This document shows positions 16,779 through 24,500 of a DNA stretch of 64,000 nt, in pieces. The stretch comes from Streptomyces luteolus. Lineage in GTDB: Bacteria > Actinomycetota > Actinomycetes > Streptomycetales > Streptomycetaceae. A program made the translations under genes and the position numbers. The notes beneath the pieces are model-generated. The model did not search any database and was not told where the DNA came from. It saw only the letters and a list, made by a program, of their open reading frames with translations. The stretch covers positions 62,001-126,000 of the forward strand of contig NZ_JASCIS010000002.1 in the NCBI RefSeq assembly GCF_029968015.1. The letters run 5' to 3'. Position 1 is the stretch's first letter. Each line of letters starts with the position of its first letter.

Positions 16779-16912
16779 GCTTTTCCCCTCCCCGCCCCTT
16801 CCCGAAAGCTTGCAGCGGCTTCGGGGGCCAGCCCCCGGACCCCCGCTCCTCAATCGCCGGAGGGGCTCAATTTTGAGCCCTCGGGAAGGGGCGGGGAGGG
16901 GAGGGGAAAACC
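16779..16912. terminator. Modular 3'-end inverted repeat, copy 4, between convergent genes
   Basis: Outer arms CCCCGCCCCTTCCCGA (about 16790-16805) and TCGGGAAGGGGCGGGG near 16883-16898 enclose CTCCTCAATCGCCGGAGGGG and a GGGGGCCAGCCCCC hairpin. It joins the stops of the VOC gene and the DUF5107 gene directly and is a likely two-way terminator. Confidence 0.8.
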
Positions 16913-18871
16913 TCAGACCGTCGGCCGCATCCGGAAGTCGTACACCGGAGGCAACCGCTCGTCCGTGAGGCGGGACCACACCTCCCCCACCGCCTCCGCC
17001 CCCTCCCGCAGATCCGCCACCTCGAAGCCCGCGTCGTAGACCGCCCGCGCGGCCGGCCGGTCGCCCTCCGCGAGGAGCAGCCGGGCCAGGATCAGGCGGA
17101 AGCGGCCGCGCTCCCGGATCGCCGGGTCCAGGCGCGACCACACCGAACGGGCCGCCGCCGGGCGCTCCACGGCGAGCAGCGCGTCGATCGCCTCGCGCGC
17201 GAGCGCGACCGTCGCCGCCGTCCACTCACCCCCCTCGCCCCGCTCGGCACACAGCCGGTCGAAGGACTCGGCGTAGCGGTCTGCGGCACGCTCCAGGTGT
17301 CCCGTCTCGCGATCCGCCACGGCGAGGCAGCGCAGCAACGGCCAGGCGCCGGAGGCGAGTTCGAGACCGCGTTCCCAACTGCGCACCGCCTGCGCCCGGT
17401 CCCCGGCATGCCACTGTGCGACGCCCAGGTGGTACTCGGTGACGGGATCGGCGGGCGCCGTCTCCAGCATGTCCCGCCAGGCCCGGCTGACGAGGGTCGG
17501 CCCCGGCGGCGCGTCCCCGGGCGGCACGGGGTAGGTGCCGCCGCGCAACAGCTCCAGCCATGGCTCCTGCGCGGCGCCGAGCGTCGACGGCTCGAAGGGC
17601 GTACCCGGCAACTTCCCACCCGTGCGGGCCACTTCGAGCGCGCCCCAGCCGGAGCCGGTGTGGAGCCGCTCGCCGGGTTCGGTGTCGGCGCGGGTCAGCC
17701 ACGCCTCGTACGCCTCCTCGACGGTGGTGCGCGGCAGTGCCGACGCGAGCCGACCCGCGACCTCCGCGCGGGCCGCCGCCCAGTCCGTGCCGTGCGACCG
17801 CTCCGGGTCGGTGGCCAGCGGCCCGTACGCCTCCAGCCAGCTGAACTCGCTCTCCGCCTCCAGCTTCACGTGCTCCAGCTGGGTACGGGCGAGGCCCGCC
17901 TGGATCTCGGCGTATCCTCCCGTGCCGGGTTCGGTGAGCCAGCTCTGCCAGCGTCTGCCGCCGGTGCCCGCGCCCCACAGGAACAGCTTGCGGCCGCGCA
18001 GCAGGTCGGTGGAGGTCTGCACGAGGCCGTGCCCCTCGCCGTCGAGCGCCGCGATCCAGCGCCGTTCGCCGTCGGGTACCTCGTAGAAGTAGTCCGCCGG
18101 GTACGTGCCGTGCAGCGGGTACGAGCGGTCCACCCCGTCGGACACCGGCGCGGGCACCCGGCGCAGGGTGCGCTCGTACCCGAAGTGCCAGGCCTCGTCG
18201 GCCGGTACGAGGACGCGGTGCTCCTCGGGCACGGCGATGTTGGACCACCAGTAGGCGGGCGCCGGCTTCTCGTGCGGGTTGCGGACGCGGACCCCGACGT
18301 ACAGGAAGTCCGAGCCGTCCGGCAGCCACAGGTCGACCTGGAAGGGCAGGTCGCGCAGGCGTTCCCACTCCCACAGGCGCAGCATCGGGCTGCCGTCGGG
18401 GCCCGGTACGGGCGCGGCGTGCACGGGTGCGCAGGAGAGCGTGGTGTGGCCGGTGGCGCCGATGTTCCACTCGATGCCGCCGGAGAACCAGGCGCCGTTG
18501 AGCGCGAAGTCGGCGGGCTGGAACACCGGGTTGCGGTACAGGAGTTCACGTTCGGACGGCTTGTGGACCAGGGAGTGGATACGGCCGCCGAGCCCGGGCA
18601 GGACGGTGACGCGCAGCCGGTCGTTCTCCAGGACGAGGGTGTCGAGGGCGACCTCGGCGCGGTCGCGCCCGTACCCGTCGAGCAGGCGCACGGGCAGGAC
18701 GCCGCGCAGCGGTTCGTACCCGACCTGGCGGGCCATGTCGCGGGGCAGGCCTGCGCGGGTGCGCTCGTCGACGGTGTGCGCCTCGTCGAGCGGCCGGAGC
18801 GCGGGCAGGGGGTTCTCCGGGCCCAACTCCACGCCCGGAACGGTCAGTACGTCGGCTCGGATCGTCGTCAC
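16913..18871 (-). CDS. DUF5107 protein with tetratricopeptide-like C-terminus
   Basis: 652 aa. The N-terminal part (about 20-360) is the DUF5107 domain, a galactose-mutarotase-like beta fold seen in predicted carbohydrate-acting proteins (LENDRLRVTVLPGLGGRIHSLVHKP, WFSGGIEWNIGATGHT, YWWSNIAVPE). The C-terminal part (about 470-640) is helical and TPR-like: TEYHLGVAQWHAGDRAQAVRSWERGLEL, followed by repeats of this kind. GTG 18871 gives the family start TTIRADVLTVPGVELGPENPLPALRP; TTG 18886 is possible. No Shine-Dalgarno is clear. It probably binds or converts sugar chains, but no substrate is known. Confidence 0.8.
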   Translation of the reverse strand: MTTIRADVLTVPGVELGPENPLPALRPLDEAHTVDERTRAGLPRDMARQVGYEPLRGVLPVRLLDGYGRDRAEVALDTLVLENDRLRVTVLPGLGGRIHSLVHKPSERELLYRNPVFQPADFALNGAWFSGGIEWNIGATGHTTLSCAPVHAAPVPGPDGSPMLRLWEWERLRDLPFQVDLWLPDGSDFLYVGVRVRNPHEKPAPAYWWSNIAVPEEHRVLVPADEAWHFGYERTLRRVPAPVSDGVDRSYPLHGTYPADYFYEVPDGERRWIAALDGEGHGLVQTSTDLLRGRKLFLWGAGTGGRRWQSWLTEPGTGGYAEIQAGLARTQLEHVKLEAESEFSWLEAYGPLATDPERSHGTDWAAARAEVAGRLASALPRTTVEEAYEAWLTRADTEPGERLHTGSGWGALEVARTGGKLPGTPFEPSTLGAAQEPWLELLRGGTYPVPPGDAPPGPTLVSRAWRDMLETAPADPVTEYHLGVAQWHAGDRAQAVRSWERGLELASGAWPLLRCLAVADRETGHLERAADRYAESFDRLCAERGEGGEWTAATVALAREAIDALLAVERPAAARSVWSRLDPAIRERGRFRLILARLLLAEGDRPAARAVYDAGFEVADLREGAEAVGEVWSRLTDERLPPVYDFRMRPTV

Positions 18872-18925
18872 CCGACCATGGAACAACGCCGGACGCCACC
18901 GGGCCAGAGGCCGTTCCCCTCGGGT

Positions 18926-19300
18926 TCAGGAAGGGTCGGCGAAGGCGGCGACGACCAGGCCGGCGAGGAGGGCTCCGGCGGTGGCGTCGGGGTCGAGGTC
19001 CGGGTCGTGGATGGTGACGTTGAGGCCGACGCAGCGTTCGGAGGCGAGCAACGTGCCGAGGACGGCGGCGAGCTCGTCCGGAAGCAGGCCGTCCGGATCT
19101 GGACGTGTGGGGGTCCCCCCACCGGCGGCGAGCCCGTACCGTCCGATGCGGCGCATGGCGAGGGACGCGCCCAGCTGGATCGAGCAGTCGCCGCCGAGCA
19201 CGAGCGGGAAGTCCCCGGCCCTCAGGTGCCCTTCGATGCGGTCGGCAAGCTTCACCGTGTACGCGGCGATGGTGGCGGCGTTGAGCGCTGCGGGACCCGG
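18926..19300 (-). pseudogene. Arginase/agmatinase-family remnant with central deletion
   Basis: Two separated pieces of an arginase-fold protein lie in one frame. The N-side piece ALNAATIAAYTVKLADRIEGHLRAGDFPLVLGGDCS contains the GGDCS metal loop of the family. It breaks off at GRYGLA and is followed by PDELAAVLGTLLASERCVGLNVTIHDPDLDPD, the C-terminal end. The central DAHxD and DxD metal motifs are missing, and no start codon of its own precedes it, because the upstream part overlaps a secreted-protein gene. The break carries the palindrome GTGGGGG-TC-CCCCCAC (19107-19122). The gene is dead by these criteria. Confidence 0.7.
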
Positions 19301-19662
19301 CCTACTCGGGGAGAGGCGGGGCACTTCTCCGTCTTCTTCACCACGCCCACCTCCACCTTCCGCTCGGCGAGTTCGACGCCGGCCTCGGGTGTCTGTGTGC
19401 ACACCTTCCAGTTCGGCGGCCACAGCACCTGCCGCTCGAAGCCGCTGAGGTCGTGGGCCTCGACGCGGGTGCGGTGGTCGACCGTGCGGAAGACGTCCAT
19501 GAGCGGCCGCCCGTTGAAGTCCGGCACCGGCGGCCCGGCAGCGGTGGCGGTGGCGGCAGCGGTGGCGGTGGCGGTGGCGGCGACGGACGGTGTCGCGGTG
19601 AGCGCGGTTGCCGCCAGAGCGGTGGCGGTGAGCACTCCGAGGCGACGGACAGCGGTCCTCAC
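19252..19662 (-). CDS. Small secreted PASTA-like protein
   Basis: 136 aa. A signal peptide (MRTAVRRLGVLTATALAATALTATPSVA) is followed by a simple Ala-Thr repeat (about 30-43), then a PASTA-like segment: VPDFNGRPLMDVFRTV ... VLWPPNWKVCTQTPEAGVELAERKVEVGVVKKTEKC. The two Cys in WKVCTQ and TEKCP are shared with other Streptomyces proteins of this kind. The last 20 residues, Pro/Arg-rich, run into the arginase remnant and may be a read-on created by its deletion. GTG 19662 overlaps the LapA stop as GTGA. It may bind peptidoglycan, unproven. Confidence 0.75.
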   Translation of the reverse strand: MRTAVRRLGVLTATALAATALTATPSVAATATATAAATATAAGPPVPDFNGRPLMDVFRTVDHRTRVEAHDLSGFERQVLWPPNWKVCTQTPEAGVELAERKVEVGVVKKTEKCPASPRVGRVPQRSTPPPSPRTR

Positions 19663-19907
19663 TGGCGCCTCCGCATGAAGTAGGCCCCGCAGAGCGCGCC
19701 GATCAGTCCGGTGGCGAGGAGCGCCGTCCAGAGCGGCATCGTCACCTCGGGGATGAGGAGCCGGATCTTGGTGTGGCTGGTGTTCTCGAAGATGAAGACC
19801 AGGCCGAGGACGCCGAGCGCGGCGACCGTCAGCCGTGCGGGCGTGAACAGCCCGCGTGTCCTCCCGCCGCCCTTGCCACTGCCGTTCGAGGAGGCGCCTG
19901 GGCTCAT
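19659..19907 (-). CDS. LapA-family (DUF1049) membrane protein
   Basis: 82 aa with two transmembrane helices: LTVAALGVLGLVFIFENT (about 27-44) with the family sequence FIFENTSHTKIRLLIPEVTMPLW, and LLATGLIGALCGAYF, then a basic tail RRRQ. LapA proteins occur in many bacteria as small inner-membrane proteins; in Escherichia coli they act in lipopolysaccharide assembly, which a Streptomyces does not have. ATG 19907 is set by GGAAGG 9 bases upstream. It overlaps the next gene by GTGA. Confidence 0.85.
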   Translation of the reverse strand: MSPGASSNGSGKGGGRTRGLFTPARLTVAALGVLGLVFIFENTSHTKIRLLIPEVTMPLWTALLATGLIGALCGAYFMRRRQ

Positions 19908-20022
19908 GGTGGACCCTTCCGTCCGGGGCACGGCCGACCGCCGCGTGGCTCCCACCATGGACAGCCGCTCACCGTCGCGCACGATGAGCGGCCCGGCGAA
20001 CCGGCCTCCGGGTGGCGAAGTG

Positions 20023-20093
20023 CCCCGTACGGGCTACGGAGGCCGGGGAGCCGCCGCGGCCCCGTACGGGCTACGGAGACCGGGAGCCGCCGT
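20023..20093. repeat. 37-bp tandem duplication immediately 3' of the CocE-like gene
   Basis: Copies at 20023-20059 and about 20060-20093, each starting CCCCGTACGGGCTACGGAG, nearly identical. They end directly at the stop codon of the hydrolase gene (20094-20096). Confidence 0.8.
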
Positions 20094-21932
20094 CTAGCGG
20101 ACCACGGGCAGCCGCAGCACCCCCGTGTCCGACGGCTCGTGCGTGACCGTCACCGGCTTGACGCCCCGGTTCCCGTAGTACGCGTCGTCGCTGGCGGCGA
20201 TCACGAACTGCAGGCGGTGGCCCTTCTCGTAGCGGTGCACGATGCCCGGCAGGGTCACGGTGAACTCGCGCGTCACGTCCGGCACGCGCGCGGGCGCGAC
20301 CAGGCGGTGCACCAGCGTCTTGGTGCCGTCGGGCGCCACGTCGTACAGCTTCGCGAAGAGCACCAGCTGGTCCGCCGCGTCTCCGGAGTTCTGCGTCCGC
20401 TCCGCCTTCGGCGAGACGACCTTGAGGGTGGCCTTCGGGGCGCCGACGACGTCGGTGGCCTCGGTGAGCGGCTCGCTGGTCCAGTCGAGATAGGTGCCCT
20501 TGGTGTCGTGCGGGGCCGGGTCGCCGAGCCCGACGATCCCGGCGAGGGAGCTCTCGGAGTGGCTGGTGGGCACGAGCCAGTTGCGGTACTCGCGGCTGCC
20601 GCGCGCCACCTTGGCGCGGTTGTCGACGAGCTTGCCGTCCCCGGACAGATACAGCTTCTGCGAGAGCTCCGGCAGCTTCTCCGCTGTGGCGTACGCGTCG
20701 GCGCCCGGCTTCCAGTCCCGGTAGTACGCGAAGTCCGGACCGGTGTCGACGTCCTTCTGCCGGTGCAGGTAGCGGTCGAACCAGGCGAGGATGCGCTTGC
20801 CGACGTACGACGTCTCCAAGTTGCCCTCGCCCAGGTTCAGTTCACCGGACGCCGGGTCCGTCATGCCGCCGCTGTGCCCCCAGGACTGCCAGACCATCTT
20901 GGCCTCGGTGCCGTTCTTCTTGAGTGCCTTGTACGTGGCCGTCGCCTCGTTGAGGTTGAACAGCGTGTCGGCCTGCCCCTGCACGAGGAGCGTCGGCGCC
21001 TTCACCCGGTCCAGATACGAGACGGGCGAGACACCGCGCGCGTACCGCAGCATCTCGGCGGTGCGCTCGGCGGGATACCGCTTCTGGTCGAGCAGCCGCT
21101 TCGTCTCGCAGGCCCCGGCGACGAAGTGCAGGCAGCCGGAGTCGCCGAGCCGGGATGGGTCCAGGCTCGGGTTCAGCAGGCCCTGCGCCTCGCCGATGAG
21201 GAAGAACCCGTTGGTCCACTGGTACTTGTAGGCGCCGGGCGTGTCCGAGGAGACACCACCCAGGGTCGGGGACTGCGCGGTGTTGTTCGGGTCGAGCGAG
21301 TACGCCAGGTCGTTCCAGGTGATCAGCGGTACGAGGGCGTCGACGCGCTGGTCCTGGGCGGCCGTGGCCATCTGGATGGCGCCGCCGTACGAGCCGCCGA
21401 TCATGCCGACGCGCGGGTCGCCCGCCGCGTCCGCGCTCACGTAGTCGGCCTTCGTGCCGTCGTCGGCGGCGCGCGTCCCGGCGAGGAAGTCCACCAGATG
21501 GGAGGCGGCGCGGCCGTCGTACTCCGGGGCGTCGAGCGAGATGGGGCAGCCGGTCTTGCCGAAGCCGAGCCCGGAGTAGGCGAGCGCCACATAGCCGCGC
21601 TCGGCGAAGGCCTTGGCGGTGGCGTCGGTGGACCCGTCGGCCTTGCTGCCGCCGAAGCCGTTGGTGGTGAGGACGGCGGGCGCCCGGTGGTCGGCGTCCA
21701 CCCCGGCGGGCCGGTAGAGGTCGGCGTCCACGGTGCAGCTGCGGCCGCCCGCGTCGACGGTGAACTTCAGCGGGGTGACGGTGAACTCGCCCTCGGCCCG
21801 GGCCTGTTGGGGGGCGCTGTGCGCGGGCGCGGCGAGCACGAGGGGCGCGGCGACGGCGGCCGCGGCGACGCCGACGGAGAGGGCCAGGGTGCTGCGGGAA
21901 CGCGAACGGGAATGCGAACCGGAACGGGACAA
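20094..21932 (-). CDS. Secreted CocE/NonD-type serine hydrolase (X-Pro dipeptidyl-peptidase-like)
   Basis: 612 aa. A signal peptide is visible (STLALSVGVAAAAVAAPLVLAAPAHS). The alpha/beta-hydrolase core has the nucleophile in IGGSYGGAIQ, Asp in VQGQADTLFN and His in WGHSGGMTD, and the C-terminal domain is the jelly roll of the X-Pro dipeptidyl-peptidase S15 / CocE family (TREFTVTLPGIVHRYEKGHRLQFVIAASD). TTG 21932 was chosen because GGAGG lies 7 bases before it; the ATG at 22001 upstream would add an unlikely tail before the signal peptide. Likely an extracellular peptidase or esterase. Confidence 0.85.
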   Translation of the reverse strand: MSRSGSHSRSRSRSTLALSVGVAAAAVAAPLVLAAPAHSAPQQARAEGEFTVTPLKFTVDAGGRSCTVDADLYRPAGVDADHRAPAVLTTNGFGGSKADGSTDATAKAFAERGYVALAYSGLGFGKTGCPISLDAPEYDGRAASHLVDFLAGTRAADDGTKADYVSADAAGDPRVGMIGGSYGGAIQMATAAQDQRVDALVPLITWNDLAYSLDPNNTAQSPTLGGVSSDTPGAYKYQWTNGFFLIGEAQGLLNPSLDPSRLGDSGCLHFVAGACETKRLLDQKRYPAERTAEMLRYARGVSPVSYLDRVKAPTLLVQGQADTLFNLNEATATYKALKKNGTEAKMVWQSWGHSGGMTDPASGELNLGEGNLETSYVGKRILAWFDRYLHRQKDVDTGPDFAYYRDWKPGADAYATAEKLPELSQKLYLSGDGKLVDNRAKVARGSREYRNWLVPTSHSESSLAGIVGLGDPAPHDTKGTYLDWTSEPLTEATDVVGAPKATLKVVSPKAERTQNSGDAADQLVLFAKLYDVAPDGTKTLVHRLVAPARVPDVTREFTVTLPGIVHRYEKGHRLQFVIAASDDAYYGNRGVKPVTVTHEPSDTGVLRLPVVR

Positions 21933-22152
21933 CGCACGACCTCCACACTGAGGAGCGAAATTACCGCCGGGTAAGCCGGGGCCGCACTCATGCTGTGACA
22001 CGTGTCAGGACGGGGTCAACGGTCGTGCACGGTGCGGGTTGACGGGGATTCAGTGAAGGTCGGTCCCGGCAGACTTGAAGACGGTCGGGCCCAACAGGGC
22101 GTACCGCCTCGGCCGTGGGCATGGCCGGAGGAGCGGCGGTCTCGATCGGCTG

Positions 22153-22204
22153 CGGCGGTTACGAGCGGCGGTTACGAGCGGTGGTTACGAGCGGTGGTTA
22201 CGAA
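22153..22204. repeat. 13-bp x4 tandem repeat overlapping the phosphotransferase stop
   Basis: Four units reading TCGTAACC(A/G)CCGC on the minus strand, at 22204-22192, 22191-22179, 22178-22166 and 22165-22153. The first holds the last codon TCG and the stop TAA of the gene at 22198-23091. Each further unit repeats TAA in a new frame. Confidence 0.9.
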
Positions 22205-23091
22205 GGCGCTGCTCCGAGCACCGCCCGGATCACCTGCCGGGCGCCCGACGCCATCGCCGCGTTGGTGGTCCGGTAGTACGGGAGGGCGATCAGCGCCTGC
22301 GAGAGGGCACGGCCCCGGCCGCGTACCCACGTCGCGTCGTCCACGTCCAGGGCGGCGCGGAAGACTCGGCGCGCGTCGGGCGGCAGCAGGCCCCACGCCG
22401 GGAACAGGTCGCAGGCCGGGTCGCCCACGCCCACGCAGCCGAAGTCGATCACCGCGGAGAGCCGCCCGGCGGTGTCGACCAGCAGGTTGCCCGGCAGGAG
22501 ATCGGCGTGCAGCCACACCGGCGGCCCGTCCCAGGCCGGGGCGTCCAGGGCCTCCTCCCACACCGCGAGGGCGGCATCGCAGTCGACGCCCTCCTGCGGA
22601 ATCCCGCGCAGTTCCTCGACCGCCGCCCGCGTCCCCGCGTCGAGCAAGGCGCACGGGCCGCCGCGATGCGCCCGCGGTGCTCCGCGAAGGGTGACGTTCC
22701 GCATCGCCGTCACGAACCCGGCCAGGTCCTCGGCGAGCAGCGCCGGCTCGCGCAACGCGCCTGCCTCGGGGTTCTCCCCGGCCAGCCACCGGCCCACCGA
22801 CCAGGGCCACGGGTACCCCTCGGCGGGCTCTCCGGTGGCCAGCAACTCCGGTACGGGAACGGGCAGTCGCGGCGCGAGGCGGGGCAGCCAGGTCCGGTCG
22901 AGGGCCACGTCGCCGGCGCCGCCCCGTACCAGCGGCAGCCGTACGGCCAGGTCGTCGCCGAGCCGGTACATCGCGTTGACCGTCCCACCGGAGGGAAACC
23001 GCTCAACCGGCAGCCCGGCCCACTGCGGGAACTGGCCCGCGATCAGCCGCCGCACGAGGGCCTCGTCGACAGGGTGCATGTCCGGGTGCAT
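22198..23091 (-). CDS. Aminoglycoside-phosphotransferase-family kinase
   Basis: 297 aa, kinase fold that phosphorylates small molecules with ATP. N-lobe: FPSGGTVNAMYRLGDDLAVRLP with the ATP loop. C-lobe: catalytic loop VWLHADLLPGNLLVD (His-x-Asp-x4-Asn) and metal-binding AVIDFGCVGVGDPACDL. Despite the family name, such Streptomyces genes are often of unknown substrate. Start ATG 23091 (another ATG lies at 23079) is 12 bases after the upstream VOC stop, so the two are cotranscribed. The 3' end is in a tandem repeat. Confidence 0.85.
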   Translation of the reverse strand: MHPDMHPVDEALVRRLIAGQFPQWAGLPVERFPSGGTVNAMYRLGDDLAVRLPLVRGGAGDVALDRTWLPRLAPRLPVPVPELLATGEPAEGYPWPWSVGRWLAGENPEAGALREPALLAEDLAGFVTAMRNVTLRGAPRAHRGGPCALLDAGTRAAVEELRGIPQEGVDCDAALAVWEEALDAPAWDGPPVWLHADLLPGNLLVDTAGRLSAVIDFGCVGVGDPACDLFPAWGLLPPDARRVFRAALDVDDATWVRGRGRALSQALIALPYYRTTNAAMASGARQVIRAVLGAAPS

Positions 23092-23102
23092 GTCGGCGGG
23101 CG

Positions 23103-23480
23103 TCAACGGCCGGTCCGGTCCGACTCGCCGCGCAGTACGCAGAACTCGTTGCCCTCCGGGTCGGCGAGGACGACCCAGCCGGTGCCGTCGGGAGATCGGT
23201 GATCGGCGACGAACGTGGCGCCGAGGCCGAGGAGCCGTTCCACCTCCTGCTCGCGCGAGGTCTCCGGGCGCAGGCACAGATGCATATGGTTCTTGACCGT
23301 CTTCGGCTCGGGCACCTGGTTGAAGTACAGGGCCGGGCCCTCCGCTAGGAGTACGCGGGTCTCCCGGTCGCCGGGACCGGACTCCGGATCGACGGGTCGG
23401 CCGGTCGCCCGGCTCCAGAAGCGGGCCAGCTCGTAGGCGTCCGCACAGTCGATCGCGATGTTCTGCACTACCGAAACCAT
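23103..23480 (-). CDS. VOC-superfamily protein, glyoxalase-like
   Basis: 125 aa. Two beta-alpha-beta-beta-beta modules: VVQNIAIDCADAYELARFWSRATGRPV, and NHMHLCLRPETSREQEVERLLGLGATFVADH with the C-terminal GWVVLADPEGNEFCVLRG, where Glu in EFCV is a common metal ligand and His in HMHLCL another. This is the actinobacterial group that often sits with resistance or unknown genes. It is the first gene of a pair with the phosphotransferase, 11 bases apart. Function unknown. Confidence 0.85.
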   Translation of the reverse strand: MVSVVQNIAIDCADAYELARFWSRATGRPVDPESGPGDRETRVLLAEGPALYFNQVPEPKTVKNHMHLCLRPETSREQEVERLLGLGATFVADHRSPDGTGWVVLADPEGNEFCVLRGESDRTGR

Positions 23481-23543
23481 GCGGGTCAGCTTTCCGCACC
23501 CTGGCCCCGGCCGCCACCGGCTGATCCGTGGGCGAGGTTCGCC

Positions 23544-24500
23544 TCAGGTCAACGCCGGTTCGAGGAGCCGCAGTTCACCCGCGTCCGCGTCCAGCTCCGC
23601 CCGCACCCCGAGCGGTACCGTCAGCGCGCCCGCGCAGTGCCCGAAGCCGAACTCCTCCACCACCGGCACGCCCAGCGGCCCGAGGCGGTCGGCGAGCACG
23701 GCACGGACCTCCTCGTACGGGCCGCACTCCGCCCAGGAGCCGAGGAGGACGCCCGCGACGCCGTCGAGCCAACCGGAGCGCAGGAGTTGGGTGAGGATGC
23801 GGTCCAGGCGGTACGGCTCCTCGCCGGTGTCCTCCAGGCAGAGCAGGCCGCCGCGGGCCGAGGGGCGGCCGGTCGGGGTGGCCAGGTCGGCGGCGAGGAG
23901 GGCGATGCAGCCGCCGAGGGTGACGCCGCGCGCGCGTCCGGGGACGAGCGGGGCGACGCCGGGCAGGCCCGTGATCGTACGGGTCGACTCGGGTGCGAAG
24001 AGCGTGGCCCGCAGGTGGTCGCGGGCGCGGGCGGTGTCGAGGAAGTCGGTGGTGGCCGGCATCGGGCCGTGCAGCGTGGCGAGGCCCAGACGTACGGCGA
24101 ACGCCTCGTGCAGGGCTGTGATGTCGCTGTAGCCGACGAACACCTTGGGCCCCGCGGCGCGCAGCGCGCCCCAGTCGAGCAGGTCCACCATGCGCTGGGC
24201 ACCGTAGCCGCCACGGGCGCAGAACACGGCGGCCACGGAGGGGTCGCACCAGGCCTGCTCCAGGTCGTCGGCGCGCTGCCGGTCGGAGGCGGCGAGGTAC
24301 GTCATCCGGCCGTGCCCGGTGAGGACGTGGGGCGCGACCACCGGGTCCAGGTCCCAGCCGCGCAGCACGTCGAGCCCCGCCTTGAGGCGGTCCTCGGGGA
24401 CGGGGCCGCTGGGCGCGACGACGGCCACCCGGTCGCCGGGGACCAGGCGCCGGGGACGGGTCAGTGCGGGCATCGGAGCAGCGGGGTTCGCCGTTCTCAT
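23544..24500 (-). CDS. LD-carboxypeptidase, peptidase family S66
   Basis: Cleaves L-Ala-gamma-D-Glu-mDAP-D-Ala type tetrapeptides between L- and D-residues during cell-wall peptide recycling; it is cytoplasmic in Escherichia coli (LdcA). 318 aa. The catalytic Ser lies in VGYSDITALHEA (S125); Glu in LLCLEDTGEEPYRLDRIL and His in GFGHCAGALTVPLG complete the Ser-Glu-His triad. ATG 24500 overlaps the upstream peptidase stop as ATGA, so it is translationally coupled. The alternative ATG 24473 (PALTRPRRL) would remove 9 residues. Substrate is inferred from the family. Confidence 0.88.
   Translation of the reverse strand: MRTANPAAPMPALTRPRRLVPGDRVAVVAPSGPVPEDRLKAGLDVLRGWDLDPVVAPHVLTGHGRMTYLAASDRQRADDLEQAWCDPSVAAVFCARGGYGAQRMVDLLDWGALRAAGPKVFVGYSDITALHEAFAVRLGLATLHGPMPATTDFLDTARARDHLRATLFAPESTRTITGLPGVAPLVPGRARGVTLGGCIALLAADLATPTGRPSARGGLLCLEDTGEEPYRLDRILTQLLRSGWLDGVAGVLLGSWAECGPYEEVRAVLADRLGPLGVPVVEEFGFGHCAGALTVPLGVRAELDADAGELRLLEPALT

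Noticed and set aside
18926..19423. Complete short protein of 165 residues
   Set aside because: Its first 43 residues are out-of-frame sequence of the secreted gene; the rest is a truncated arginase, so a pseudogene is more likely.
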